Shown here: piece by piece, positions 11,601 through 22,700 of the stretch | Position numbering within the stretch: position 1 is the stretch's first letter | Layout of the letters: every line of letters starts with the position of its first letter | From: Hypomesus transpacificus | Taxonomy: Eukaryota > Chordata > Actinopteri > Osmeriformes > Osmeridae | Reading direction: 5' to 3' | Length of the DNA: 64,000 nt | NCBI RefSeq assembly: GCF_021917145.1 | Contig: NC_061071.1 | Span: 7,148,080-7,212,079 of the forward strand | Program-made: the position numbers and the translations under genes | The notes under the pieces: model-generated | Seen by the model: only the letters and a program-made list of their open reading frames with translations | Database searches by the model: none | Told to the model about the DNA's origin: nothing

Positions 11601-14600
11601 CTGTTCTTTGTCCAGACTTTTTAATCAAATGTTTTGTACTACCAATTACGTAATGTGAGTTGACCTGTCCCAGAATAAATCATAAAACAGCAGGACCAGT
11701 CCTTGGAGAATAAACATGTGTAAAACCTATCAGGAGAGTCCTGTAAAACTTCAGGGGGAAAAGATTGACAACAAACACTTGAATCCCTAGCTTTATTTTG
11801 TACACTTTTTTGAATATTTGATTCATTTTTGCTCAATGCTCACTTTTGTAAGTTATTTGAAAGCTGCAGCACTGGAATACTGACTGATATGCTTTGTACT
11901 TAATGCTTGAATGTGAAAATATTTATTGTTTTACTATATGTTTAGGAATAAATGGACTTGGAATTGGACTTGGAATTGCATCTGGTGTGGGTGTGCCTCT
12001 GCTAGTGTTGGCTCTTTTATCTCAATTTATACCACGTGAGTAAATGTGCAGTTAAAAGTCAAAGGTAACATTACTTTAAATGTGGGTTTCAAATGCATTC
12101 ATTAGACCTTTACAATTAATAACACATTTATGTGTGAGTAAGTATAGTGTTATCTATCCATGCATTGCAAGTAAAAGTGCAATATTATAATCATTTATTT
12201 TTGCTAGATGAAATCTGAAATATACCTTCATTTCTACCCTCTAACAAACACACACACACACCTGGTTTTGTCAAGGTATAAGACGTGCTGTATACATCTG
12301 TGTTGTCAGTGTTTCAAGGTCTTAGAGAATGCTGGTCCACTGATCAATTGTCTATCCCTTGCTAATGTTGTACCTTTTGGATCATGATGGTCAAATTGCC
12401 ATTTTGTTCAGTGATTCATTCTGAACATCTGCTTCAAACGATATTGAAAAGTGCATTGACGGTTGTTAGGAATAACACATGAACTATTGTTAAAGTGTTA
12501 TGAATGGTTTCTTAAAGGTGTAGTGAATGCTTATGATGACCCCGGGCCCTGTCAGATGAAGTGTTCACAAGTGGGATGTCTGTTTTACCTTGTTCAGTGA
12601 AAATCCTATAATGTCATGTTTTTGTGTCCTTTCAGAACTTAGGGAAAAGAGAAATAATTTTTTCCAGTCTTTGAGATCTCCAAAAACTGGTACGTTCTTT
12701 TCAGATTTAATCAAACCGACTATCCCAAAACAGGCATGAAAGTTACTTCTTTGCTAGCAGTGAATAGTGTGTGAGGACTCAGGAGTGACAAACAGGACTC
12801 AAACATGGAATCCAAAAAGCAAAAGAAAGAAAAAGACAGGAGAAAAGAAAGGGCGACAGTATGTCACATACTTTCACAATGAAACGTGTGTAGTCTGTGA
12901 GTGGTGGAAATGAACCTGCAGCTTCAGAATAACAAGTCCATAGTGAAATAGTGTACTAAGTGTTTACATTTTGCTCTTCTTTTAGCTGACATTAATCAAT
13001 GCATGCACACTTTGAGCAAACTACTCAAACTAAATCAGTTGTCCCTTCCCCTGCCTGCAAATGCAGCTTCTAGCCCAGAAGCCCCCCCTGACAATAAAGT
13101 AACCCTACTCAACAGTAACAAAACTGGAGAAGGTGAGTAGCATTGTGTTGATTGGCATGTCAGTTGGCATAACTGCTGAGGGTCTGTAGGAATTTCTTTT
13201 AAATTGTATTTTATAGACCAAAAAAACCCTATCATTTTCAGTTATAAGAATTCAGACACTAATTATTTTGATCGATACGGATATGGAACAAATTCAGCCT
13301 ATGGTCTGTATTGTATGCTGGACAGTTTGAAGCATTGATTGTCTCAGTCTGTGTAATTGACAGCCAATGTTGAAAATACATCCTATGGCCAATGTGTTAG
13401 GTTATTAGCATTTATTAGCCATTTATTTTAAATGATTCCTTTATGCTGTTTCCCATTCAACAAGTTTACCATTACACTTATATTTAGACTGTAAAAGATG
13501 CCTTTTAGCACATTTCTCATAGAGGGTATCAATCTTGCATCAAATAGTTGTATACATGTCTGCACAGTGTCATATATTGACAGCTCACTGTCAATATATA
13601 TACAATGTCACACAATTTTTCACAAGGAAGGGTGTGTGGTCTGAGAGGATGGAAATTAACCTGCAGCTTCAGAATAACAAGTCCATAGTGAACTAATGTG
13701 CTATGTGTTTATATTTTGCTCTTCTTTAAGCTGACATTAATCAATGCATGCACACTTTAAGCAAACTACTCATACTAAATCAGTTGTCCCTTCCCCTGCC
13801 TGCAAATGCAGCTTCTAGCCCAGAAGACCCTGCTTCTTCCACTATTAATGCAGTAGTCGACACTCACTCTAACCCAACTGAAGGAGGTGAGTAGCATTGT
13901 GTTGATTGGCATGTCAGTTGGCATAACTGCTGAGGGTCTGTAGGAATTTATTTTCAATTGTATTTTATGGACAAAAAAGATCAAATCCTTTTCAATTGTA
14001 AGATTTCAGACACTGTAATTATTTTGATGGGTACGGATGTGGAACAAATACAGCCTATGGTCTGTATTGTATGCTGGACAGTTTGAGGCATTGATTGACT
14101 CAGTCTGTGTAATTGACAGCCAATGTTGAAAATACATCCTATGGCCAATGTGTTAGGTTATTGGCATTTATTAGCCATTTATTTTAAATGATTCCTTAAT
14201 GCTGTTTCCCATTCAACAAGTTTACCATTACACTTATATTTAGACTGTAAAAGATGCCTTTTAGCACATTTCTCATAGAGGGTATCAATCTTACATCAAA
14301 TAGTGAATTACAATGGATGCAGATCTGCACAGTGTCATATTTTCACAGCTCACTGTCAAAATATATTGTACAGTAACTTTTGGGCTACAAGAGAGCCTGC
14401 AAATCTAGAGTTGTTTAAAGCTTTGAATGGGTCTATCTAGGCTATCTGATCTTTTTGAAACTAACAAAAGTAGCAGGACAACCAATAAATAATGCAACTA
14501 ATTTACTGAGGTTTGAAGTTGTTATAACGGAATTTTGTGGAACCTAATCATTTAAATTAATTTAACAAAATGTATTTCTGGGCGCAAGCAAGGACACGTA

Positions 14601-14912
14601 GTATCTACATTTTCTTTTCATCTTGTGCATGGGCTATGACAAAGTAGGCCTAAGAAAACATGCAGGCTGGATTATATAGCAAAATCGTGATTGTGCAGAG
14701 GAATTCCCAAATCATTCAGTTATATCACTGATTTAACAAAGTCGACTTCCAGGTCAATTGTCCGGCAATTTAAGAATTTCTGTCCATTTTGCCAGTATCA
14801 TTCATCATGTGAAAATAGTGTTTAGACAGTAGGTCATTGCCTCTGCTTTTCTTTGTGTTTATTTGTGTGTTTTCCTGTAGGAGTGGAAGGAAGAAATGGA
14901 AACAGCAACTAA
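8625..14912 (+). CDS. CD2/CD58-like immunoglobulin receptor with short tail
   Basis: Eight coding exons: 8625-8700 (signal peptide), 10786-11070 (V-type Ig), 11178-11447 (C2-type Ig), 11946-12035 (membrane helix), then tail exons 12636-12689, 13067-13132, 13812-13886 and 14881-14912. All introns are phase 1 and the total is 315 codons. The V domain lacks the usual disulfide but has DSGVYTLEV. The C2 domain has four cysteines, as in the CD2/SLAM family. The tail is short and Ser/Asn/Pro-rich with no tyrosine motif. It may therefore be a ligand-type member (CD58- or CD48-like), whereas the upstream neighbour looks like the signalling partner; this is inference. Tail exons six and seven are a recent tandem duplicate of each other. 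The stop codon lies two bases before another donor (GTAAGT at 14915), so the 3' UTR is also spliced. Confidence 0.8.
9149..9339. repeat. 191-bp imperfect hairpin in intron
   Basis: The outer arms, from 9149 and ending at 9339, are a near-perfect inverted repeat of about 30 bases. Inner arms around 9228-9252 and 9259-9283 pair again around an 8-base loop. The middle of the left arm carries extra unpaired sequence. It is probably a foldback MITE. No clear target-site duplication was seen. Confidence 0.8.
9615..9890 (+). pseudogene. Relic CD2-like V-domain exon
   Basis: This stretch aligns by eye with the start of exon 2 of the upstream CD2-like gene and its preceding intron (about 5695-5870). 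It shares the segments ttattcatgccttagctgga-like, TGGAGACGT, TACAAGTGG and ATCAATCCTCAATTTAAA. A 93-bp MITE interrupts it at 9716, and the frame is lost after 9850. It is a dead third copy left in the first intron of the second gene, showing that the array arose by tandem duplication. Confidence 0.85.
9716..9808. mobile_element. 93-bp MITE inside the relic exon
   Basis: It begins TAGCCTGGTCC and ends CCAGGCTA. It is flanked by a 9-bp duplication, gttctgaat (9707-9715) and gttctgtat (9809-9817), with one mismatch. The paralogous exon at 5766 shows the empty site. A second copy lies in reverse orientation at 63585-63675, and a partial relative near 42785. Confidence 0.85.
9892..10478 (+). mobile_element. 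LINE 3' end fragment
   Basis: An open stretch to the stop at 10045 encodes a typical non-LTR reverse-transcriptase C-terminus (the pattern APFACNSLQ ... LNEFKGIIKT, equivalent to the WNxLP ... FKxxLK tail). The 3' region ends with the fish LINE signature ccaggtctccc ... ctggttaaataaaggtta. The element is strongly 5' truncated. The class (L2/CR1/Rex-like) is uncertain. Confidence 0.7.
12895..14390 (+). repeat. Tandem duplication (~0.74 kb) carrying a tail exon
   Basis: Two direct copies, about 12895-13625 and 13633-14390, share most of their sequence. Landmarks include cctgcagcttcagaataaca, the exon starts at 13067 and 13812, and a long shared downstream intron. Each contains one phase-1 exon beginning SSPE after the splice, so both can be spliced in without changing frame. 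A deletion and an insertion distinguish the far ends. Confidence 0.88.
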
Positions 14913-16700
14913 TGTAAGTATTTCAGCAAAGTAACTATTTGAGAGAAACTAAATGTGTGACTTTAAGTTTTTTATTTGATAAATTTATTTTGCAGCATAA
15001 AAAAATTGAAAACCAGAAGAAAAGAAGCCATGAGAAGAATTGGGTTGTGTAAGAATGGTTTTGCATGGACTGAGAGCATATTCTTAACATTGCCAAGAAG
15101 AGACTTGAACCACTCTCATGCTCTCACCTTCATGCCCATCACTCTTATAGAGGCTCTAATATAACTCTATACTAATCCTAATCAAACAAAAACAAAAAGG
15201 TCAGACAAAATGTCAAATTGCAGTTTTTTTAAACAATGGTTGCCTGCAATTTGGGTTGCAACTATATATTTCTTTGATAGTTGGTCTCTAATACAAGGGT
15301 TCATTCATTTGCAAGCCATTATCAGTATGTCTCTGTAGTTAAAGCATGTTCCATCTCTCAGCTTCAAGTGTCCTGAGATGCACTGAAGTAAGAATAACAA
15401 TAACAATAACAATAAGAATGAATGTTGTCAATCTGCCATGCAATACATGCTTTTGCTTGACACTGGTTGTGTGCCTTACAGGTATAATGTACATTTTTTG
15501 CCATTTTCAACATTTTAATTGACAGACAGTTAACTTCTTCAATTGTCAATTTAACTGCAAACTAGTTTCTTTCTATTAATTTATACTTGCTTACGGAGGG
15601 AACCAACAACCAGCCCTTCTTTTTCCACAGTGTCTTCTTCACTCAAGTTATATGTACTTCAAAGAAGTTCATTTTTGACTTGTTTTGAGATAGTGCCTTT
15701 GGTAATATTAAAAAGTAACTATATTTCATTTTTTGTTGAACCCTTTGTGCAATACTCATAAACTAAAGTCATAATTCCTGGTCTTGAGTCTGAGAAATCT
15801 TTGCAAAGGTATGATAGGTATTTTTGTAATTTGTTGGTGAATCATGACTTCCAGCGTTTGAGGAAGACCCAAAATACTCATACTTAAAAATAATGCTTCA
15901 CCCACAGTTAAAGCTTTTTGATAAGAACTGTATATATGCTGTATATACTGTGCTGTATGTGTGTGGATGTACAAGCTTAAAGGATGAGGATGAAATCGGG
16001 GTGTGAAGTAGGATGAGTGTTGTGTGAGTATATAACACCGGGAAAGAACAGAAAATAGTTTTGGTGTAGTTTCATTGTAGTGGTGTTTATCAATATTTAT
16101 ATTGTGTTACATGACTTGGGATCAATTACATTATAGTGATGGATATAAGTGTCAACTACTGCAAACATCCAAAACATTTTAAATAAAAATGATCCTTCAA
16201 AGTATGTATCAAAATTGTTTATGTATATATATGTACATCCACACGTGTGTTTAATGTATGTTTATTGTATGTTTTTAAATAAAAATGGATAACAATGATT
16301 GTCTTTTCATGTGAAAGCCTAAATACAAAATCAAAACAAGAACAGTGCTAAATAAGGAGACATTACACGTTAACTACAAGACATTAGGTTAGCATAGCAT
16401 AACACCATTCTCCAGTAGAAAATGCAGTCAAAAGCAAGAGACCAAATACGAATAAAAAGGGGATAAAGCTTTTCTTTGGAATTGGTCTGCAATTTTAAAA
16501 TCGTAACCTAGTTGACACAAGTAGGCCTAAAAAAGCCCAATCGAACCATCTTGTCATTTCTAATGTTGGAGTGGGTTGAACTCGGGCCATAACATGAGCA
16601 GACTCCAGGAATGTGTTCGGCAGCTACGTCACGGTCACAAAATCCATGAGGAGAAAAAAACCGTTGAAGCTCAACTCCTGGGATTTGTAGAGCTAACAAT
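14913..16700 (+). other. 3' UTR of second CD2-like gene and dzip1 upstream region
   Basis: The 3' UTR of the second Ig gene continues across an intron (acceptor near 14994) through AT-rich DNA. AATAAA signals lie at 16182-16187 and 16278-16283, which mark the likely end. An imperfect AACAAT microsatellite lies near 15390-15415. From about 16300 the sequence becomes the presumed promoter and 5' UTR of dzip1. I cannot locate the transcription start. Confidence 0.55.
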
Positions 16701-16728
16701 AAAACAACAAATGGGCATTTAAAACACC

Positions 16729-19700
16729 ATGGTGAGTGATGAAATCTGTATATTTGGTTGTAGGTGATGTTTTAACTGGTTTGAGTAAAAAATCTAGATG
16801 TACTTCGATCGACGCTCAACAAGTTACTGTGGCAAGTTAGACTAGTCTATCCACTACTGTTAGCTCTACAGTACTCGTATCTTGAACCAAGCATGACAAT
16901 GATGACTGTTATATTTTATAAATATGTAGTAGAATTTGTATAACTAAATAGATTTAACGTCACTTGTGTGCAGTGTGACAGACGTAACTAGATAGCACCA
17001 CTGAAGAGTAGATAAGAACGAGCTTGAACCAACCAAACGATTAAATACTTTTTTTTTTATCTAGCTATTGAATTTGCTAGTGGGTAAGGTACAGTACTGT
17101 ACTACAGTAGTCGGTACAGTAGCCAGCCTGCAAAGACAATACTGCTCGTCTTTGTTTGGCAAGATTGAGCTTGTCCCAACTTGCAATTCAGCAAAGGTAC
17201 CCGACTCTACTGCAATAGCATTAGGCTAGCTGCTACAGTATACAGTACAGCCTCAACAAAAGCTGCAGTGCCAATGCAGTGTTAAAAGCTATAAAGTGTG
17301 GCCTTAGCTAACCTCTGTTCTCATTAAACATTTTACGTTTTTGTCCTACAGTACTGTTCGTACTTAGCCTCAACTTCTACAGTACTGTACTAGTACAGCT
17401 GATATAGCAAGTCCTCAATTTTACCCAGGAAAGTAACGCAGAGCTAGGCTACTCGAATGCCACTGCAATGGAACGGGCTGGAGGATGCTTCTGCTGGGCT
17501 TGGCTGATGTAGAGTGTCTAGCGGTAAGTGTAGTTGACGCTGTTTTACCTACAACATTCGGGCCATGTGTAGCTAGCCAGTTAGTCCAGGGCCAGACACA
17601 TCAATCTGGGACGCCTGTTTGTATTTCCATGGTGATCGAGAAGACGCCCAACTGAGTTGTCGCACACCGTTGAAAGGGGCGGCACCAGTATAAGGAGACC
17701 GACTCGTTGTCATTTCCCATCTATGAAGGCACAAAAAATCCAAGATGGTAAGGCGAACCAGGCTTCGAGGCGACATCTTCGAAATTAGGTAGATTACCGT
17801 CGAACCAGTTTTCACTGTTCGAAGTTTGTGCTTAAACGTGCTGGTTATTTGATCTAATTGTTGATGCTTAATTTTAATTTGGGAACTAGAGGAATCCTTG
17901 CTGTTTTACCCTAGTACATTCATTGTGCTGTGATGACTCTTTAATCATCGATTGTTATAGGGTGCAGGCATGTAGCACACATTTCATGTCTGTCGATGAA
18001 AATAACCCAGAATGTATTTTTCAGCCGTTTTACAACAACATATACTATCCCTATACGCGAGAGACCCAGGGGACTCACTCTTCAGCTGGCATCCCCTCCT
18101 TACTGAACTCCCCCCTGAGCCAGCCCTATACCAGCGGACCACCACCTCCCGCCATGTCCGCCTCTTCCTCCACCACCATTCCCCCCTTCAAGTTCCGGCA
18201 GCGGCGCGAGAGCGTGGACTGGCGTCGCGTCAGTGCCGTTGACGTGGACCTGGTGGCGAGCGAGCTGGACTTCCTCACGCTGCAGGAGCACGTCCAGGGG
18301 GTGACCTTCTGCAGCGTGGAGGGCGAGCGCTGCTCGCGCTGCCAGAGCCCCGTGGACCCGGCCCTGCTCAAGCTCTTCAGGCTGGCCCAGCTCACTGTGG
18401 AGTACCTGCTGCACTCCCAGGAGGTCCTGACCCTCAGCCTGCAGGCGGCGGAGGAGAGGCTGAGGGCCGCGGGCCTCGACAGGGACCAGGTTCTGGCCCA
18501 GCAGCAGAAGCAGGCGGAGGAGATCACGGCTCTGAAAGCCGAGCTGAGGCACAGGAAGAAGATCATTAAGAGTCACCAGAACGTGCTCGCCTCACGTCTC
18601 ACCAACTGCCACAAGGTACTAAACGGTCCCCCCTCTCCAGGTTGTCTGTAGCCATTTGTGTTTCATTTCAGTACGTAGGCACCCCACCCCCACGCCTCTT
18701 AAAGGCCCCCTCCCTCTCTCTCATTGTTCCCCAGGCTGTATTCAGAGCAGCTGTTCTCTTCATTTGTCAGTTTGATTAGAATGGGTGAATATGGGAAGCG
18801 GGATCATTTGTTTTCCTTCATTTCACTAGGCTCTGTTGGAAATAAGATTATTTGGTCAACACAAAATACGGTTCATATTATTGGCCGGCAAGTTCCAGAA
18901 CTAGCGGCCTTGTTTTTTAGACGCGCGGAATAGGATTTGGAACTGAGCAGATGGTGTCAGCTGGCCAATAATGTTTTTTAATCCACTTACAAACGGGTGT
19001 TAAGAGCAGCCCTCAAGATGACTGATCCAAACATTTCCCCCACCCTCAAATATTCCCACAGTCAATTTCTAGACAAGTGTAATTTTCTTTGCAACAACAG
19101 TAACCTTTGTTTTCGTTGTATTATGAAAAAGCAGACATAGCCTGTCATGTTTGTAGTGAAAACAACCGGTCCTATTTTCTCCAAGTAGCCTACTAACCGG
19201 GCCCAGCTGTTGCCAAGGCAACATCTAGTGTTACATGTGACTGAGCTACATTGTTGCTAGGTGAAAGCTTTGCATGATAGCAGAAAGGGTGATGCTGTGT
19301 AAAGATCAAATATTGATAGATTAGCACATGCTCAGAATGAGTGACGGTGTGCTGTCCGTAGGTAAGCTTTTTATTGGTGAAGGGAAATCATTCACGTTTA
19401 CTTAGTCCGAGCCTATCTTTCAGCCATCAACATAAGCTATTAGAGGTTCCTATAATAAGCTGTAAAATGACCTAACCCCTCCCCCCCCCCCCCCCCCCCC
19501 CCCCCATTTCTTACACATCAAAAAAGGATAATTAAGTCCACACTAGCACCCTAGGCTCTTTAAGAGAGCGGACATAATTCAATTTCATTGATCATTTCCT
19601 ATCTTATTCCAGACCAGCAATGCGATTATGTCAAACAAGGAGCTCTTTTATAGCTGGTTTGCAGGGAAAAGGCATGCCTAAAGCACGGCCGGAACACCCA

Positions 19701-22700
19701 GACATGACTGGATGTTTCTACAAGGTATCAGTAGCAATCTGGTTAAACTTGAATGAGGGCCCAGAAGACAGGCGGGTGGTGCGGCGGAGGTTAAATGTAG
19801 CGTGTGATGCGCTGCAGCGACAGTGTAATGCACTCAGCCACCGTCACTCCAGCAGTGAGCTTGGCTGATCCGACACCAGCCAGAGGGTGGGAGTCAACGT
19901 TATTCATGCTGTTCTGTCTCCTAGGAAACTCCCAGCACACAGCTCACAGATGTTTGTTTGGGCGTTAGCTTATTGCTCAAGACACATTTGATGTCTGTTG
20001 AAAAGTTTGAAACCCCGTAGGCCCATATCTCCTTTATTTGTTTAAATAGTAATTCTACATGATACTTGCTCTGTGAAGCTTACTAGGCTTACTTGTTTGT
20101 CACTGAATGTTTATTGATTTCATGAATCAAATTGTAACAAAGTAGTGGGAGACAATTCCACATTTCTCATCATATTTTCAACCCCTCGACTGTTGACCTT
20201 GAATGTTGACCACAGTCAAATGGCTGAATAGGGACACATGATTGCCTCCACAAGCTGCAACTGTTGTGAGACTAACATGTGAACGCAGGTGTAATTAAGT
20301 TATGTGTTCCTTTTGTGTTTTTGTTTCCCCAGTGTCAACATTGTGATAAAGCCTTCATGAATTCCTCCTTTCTGCAAAATCACATGCAGCGTCGTCACCC
20401 AGAGGAGTATGACTCCCGTAAGTCCACAGCCCAGGCTTGATCGCCACGTTAGAAGGAGAGAAAGGGAGAGAGCGAAAGAATAAGAGAGGGAGACAACGCT
20501 CTAGTTATAGGTAGTCAGCCGGCCCGTTAAGTTGCTAGAAATCCAGTCTAAACAACCACATCTGTTTTGCAGACCATCCAGGAGGGCCGAACCTACCTCC
20601 ATAATGTTGAACAGTTGTGAAATGTGCCAAACGTTTTGAAGCTAACTTTGTATTTGTTTGCCCTATGAAAGCTGTATACAATTTCCTGTTTGAGGTTCTC
20701 ATTTTTGTATCTCATATGTCATCATCTGTTGCCTGTTTCAGAATGTAGGTCAGACAGTGAGAGGAAACATCAGATAACTTCACTCAAGGGGGAGGTTGTT
20801 AGCCTCAAGGAGGAGGTTATTAGCCTGAAGGGGGAGGTCAACCAGCAGCAACAAGCTCTGCGGGCCAAAACCACTCAGGTGAGAGACACATGGTCTAAAG
20901 CACATTGTATAGTAAACATCGGATGTCACGTAAGTCCCAGAATGTAAAGACATACATACAGCTCTCAGACAATCTGTGCAGGCCAGCTCAAAGTGTTCTC
21001 TACTTTTTGACAACTGATTGTCTTTTACTCCCAAAGGAGAAAGACCAAGCGGCCATGCACGAGGAGCTGGAGAGATTGGACCGGAAACTCCAGGATACCA
21101 CGGGTGGCATCAGGAGGGAGCTGGACATGTTCCACAGAAACAACGCACAGGTTGCCAAGGGGCCGCTGGACATGTCAATGTGGCTCTGTTGTGCAAGATG
21201 TGATGATTTGACGGAGGTCTCTCCTCTCCTCCAGCAGCTTCAGGTGGCCCGTCAGGAGCCGGACCTCAGTGTGGCTCCTCGTCAGGTAGAGAGAGACCAC
21301 GACCAGGACAGAGCTCTCCACAGGCTGACACAACAGATCAAGCAACAGGTGTGCTCATTCATTTTAGTGATGTCACAGACTGTACCTGTACTCAGGACCG
21401 GCATTGTAAACTCTGGGTGGTGACGAATCAAAATACAACTTGTTTACAGGACAAAAAATGGGAATCTGCGCTGCAGAAAATGAGAGCGGACCACGAGAGT
21501 GAAACGGCCGAGGTCAGTCCTGATGTTGACGCAAAGGTGTCGCCATTGAAATATTGCAATCGAAAAATCAAACGCTGAGTTCTCGGTGTGATATGTGCTC
21601 GCTCCCCTCCCTCCCAGCTCCAGAGGGAGCTGAGCAGGATGCAGTCGTCGCTGTCGGAGCAGCTGGACCGGGGCCTGAGGCAGAGGGAGGAGATGAGCCA
21701 GCGGCTGCAGGAGAAGGAGCTCACCATCGTGGCTCAGAGGGAACAGGTTAGCTCCTCACACGCCCCCCCCTCTGGGGGAGGGAGGTGTGGGGTGCGAGGT
21801 GGGGGACACCAGACTTGAGTCGTGTGGCCTCTCTCGGTCACGATGACTGGGAGTCATGTCGGGAGATGGACATGTGTAGATCGTTAATGATCACAACCGC
21901 GGTTTGATACAGATACACAGGGCACAGCTAGATAATGGGATCATGTAATGGGGTTTATTTAAACACATGCTAACAGAGGATGGATATTTAGCTCATACGA
22001 TTAAACAGTTGAAGCATTTAGTAATTAACAACTGCGTTGTTAGGTATGTTAGGTCTAATGGTTAACAGGTATACATTTTTTCTAAAATAATGCTTTTGTT
22101 TTACAGATAAGGCACATTTCTTTGAATCCACCAACCAAAGTGGTTGAAGTTCCAGGTATGGAGTTTCCTTACATTGCATTTATATGATTAGATATCTATT
22201 TTCCTCTGAAGTGTCAATTATTATGCAGTAAATGGCTACCCTCTTTTTCTGTTTCAGTGTTAGTCTCTGCTCCAGCACCAGCACCTAAACCAAAAAGAGT
22301 GATGTCTGGTAAGCTATTAGAATAACATTGTTACCAACGCAAACGTCATGATGCTGGCCTCGTTTTCCTCTTGCAATGAGAAATAATATTTGTCATAGTT
22401 GCATGCTTCGTGCTTGGAGTGGTCATTTCACACATCCACACATCCAGGCCAGAACAGCACAAAGTTAACTTCCTACGGAATTCAAAGAGAGGCACCAGCA
22501 TTCCATCTCCCATCCTCAAGTTCCCATCCCCCTAACTCCCACTCCCCCTTGACCTCTGACCTCCCTGTGCTGTCCAATCAGAGCAGCCTCCCTCTGCTAC
22601 TAAACTGGATCCAATAGAGGAGATGTCAGAGGAGGAGAAAGGTAAAATTGTGCGTGTGTGTGCATGGCAGCAGCGTCTTGTTGAATGCATGCAGCTCTGC

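Noticed and set aside
17923..18024. In-frame ATG upstream of dzip1 exon 2 in the same open frame
   Set aside because: A clean acceptor at 18021-18024 and the ATG-GTGAGT at 16729 restore the known N-terminus, so the upstream frame is intronic.
18100..18576. Two long minus-strand open frames over dzip1 exon 2
   Set aside because: Antisense shadow of a GC-rich coding exon with strong DZIP1 homology on the plus strand.
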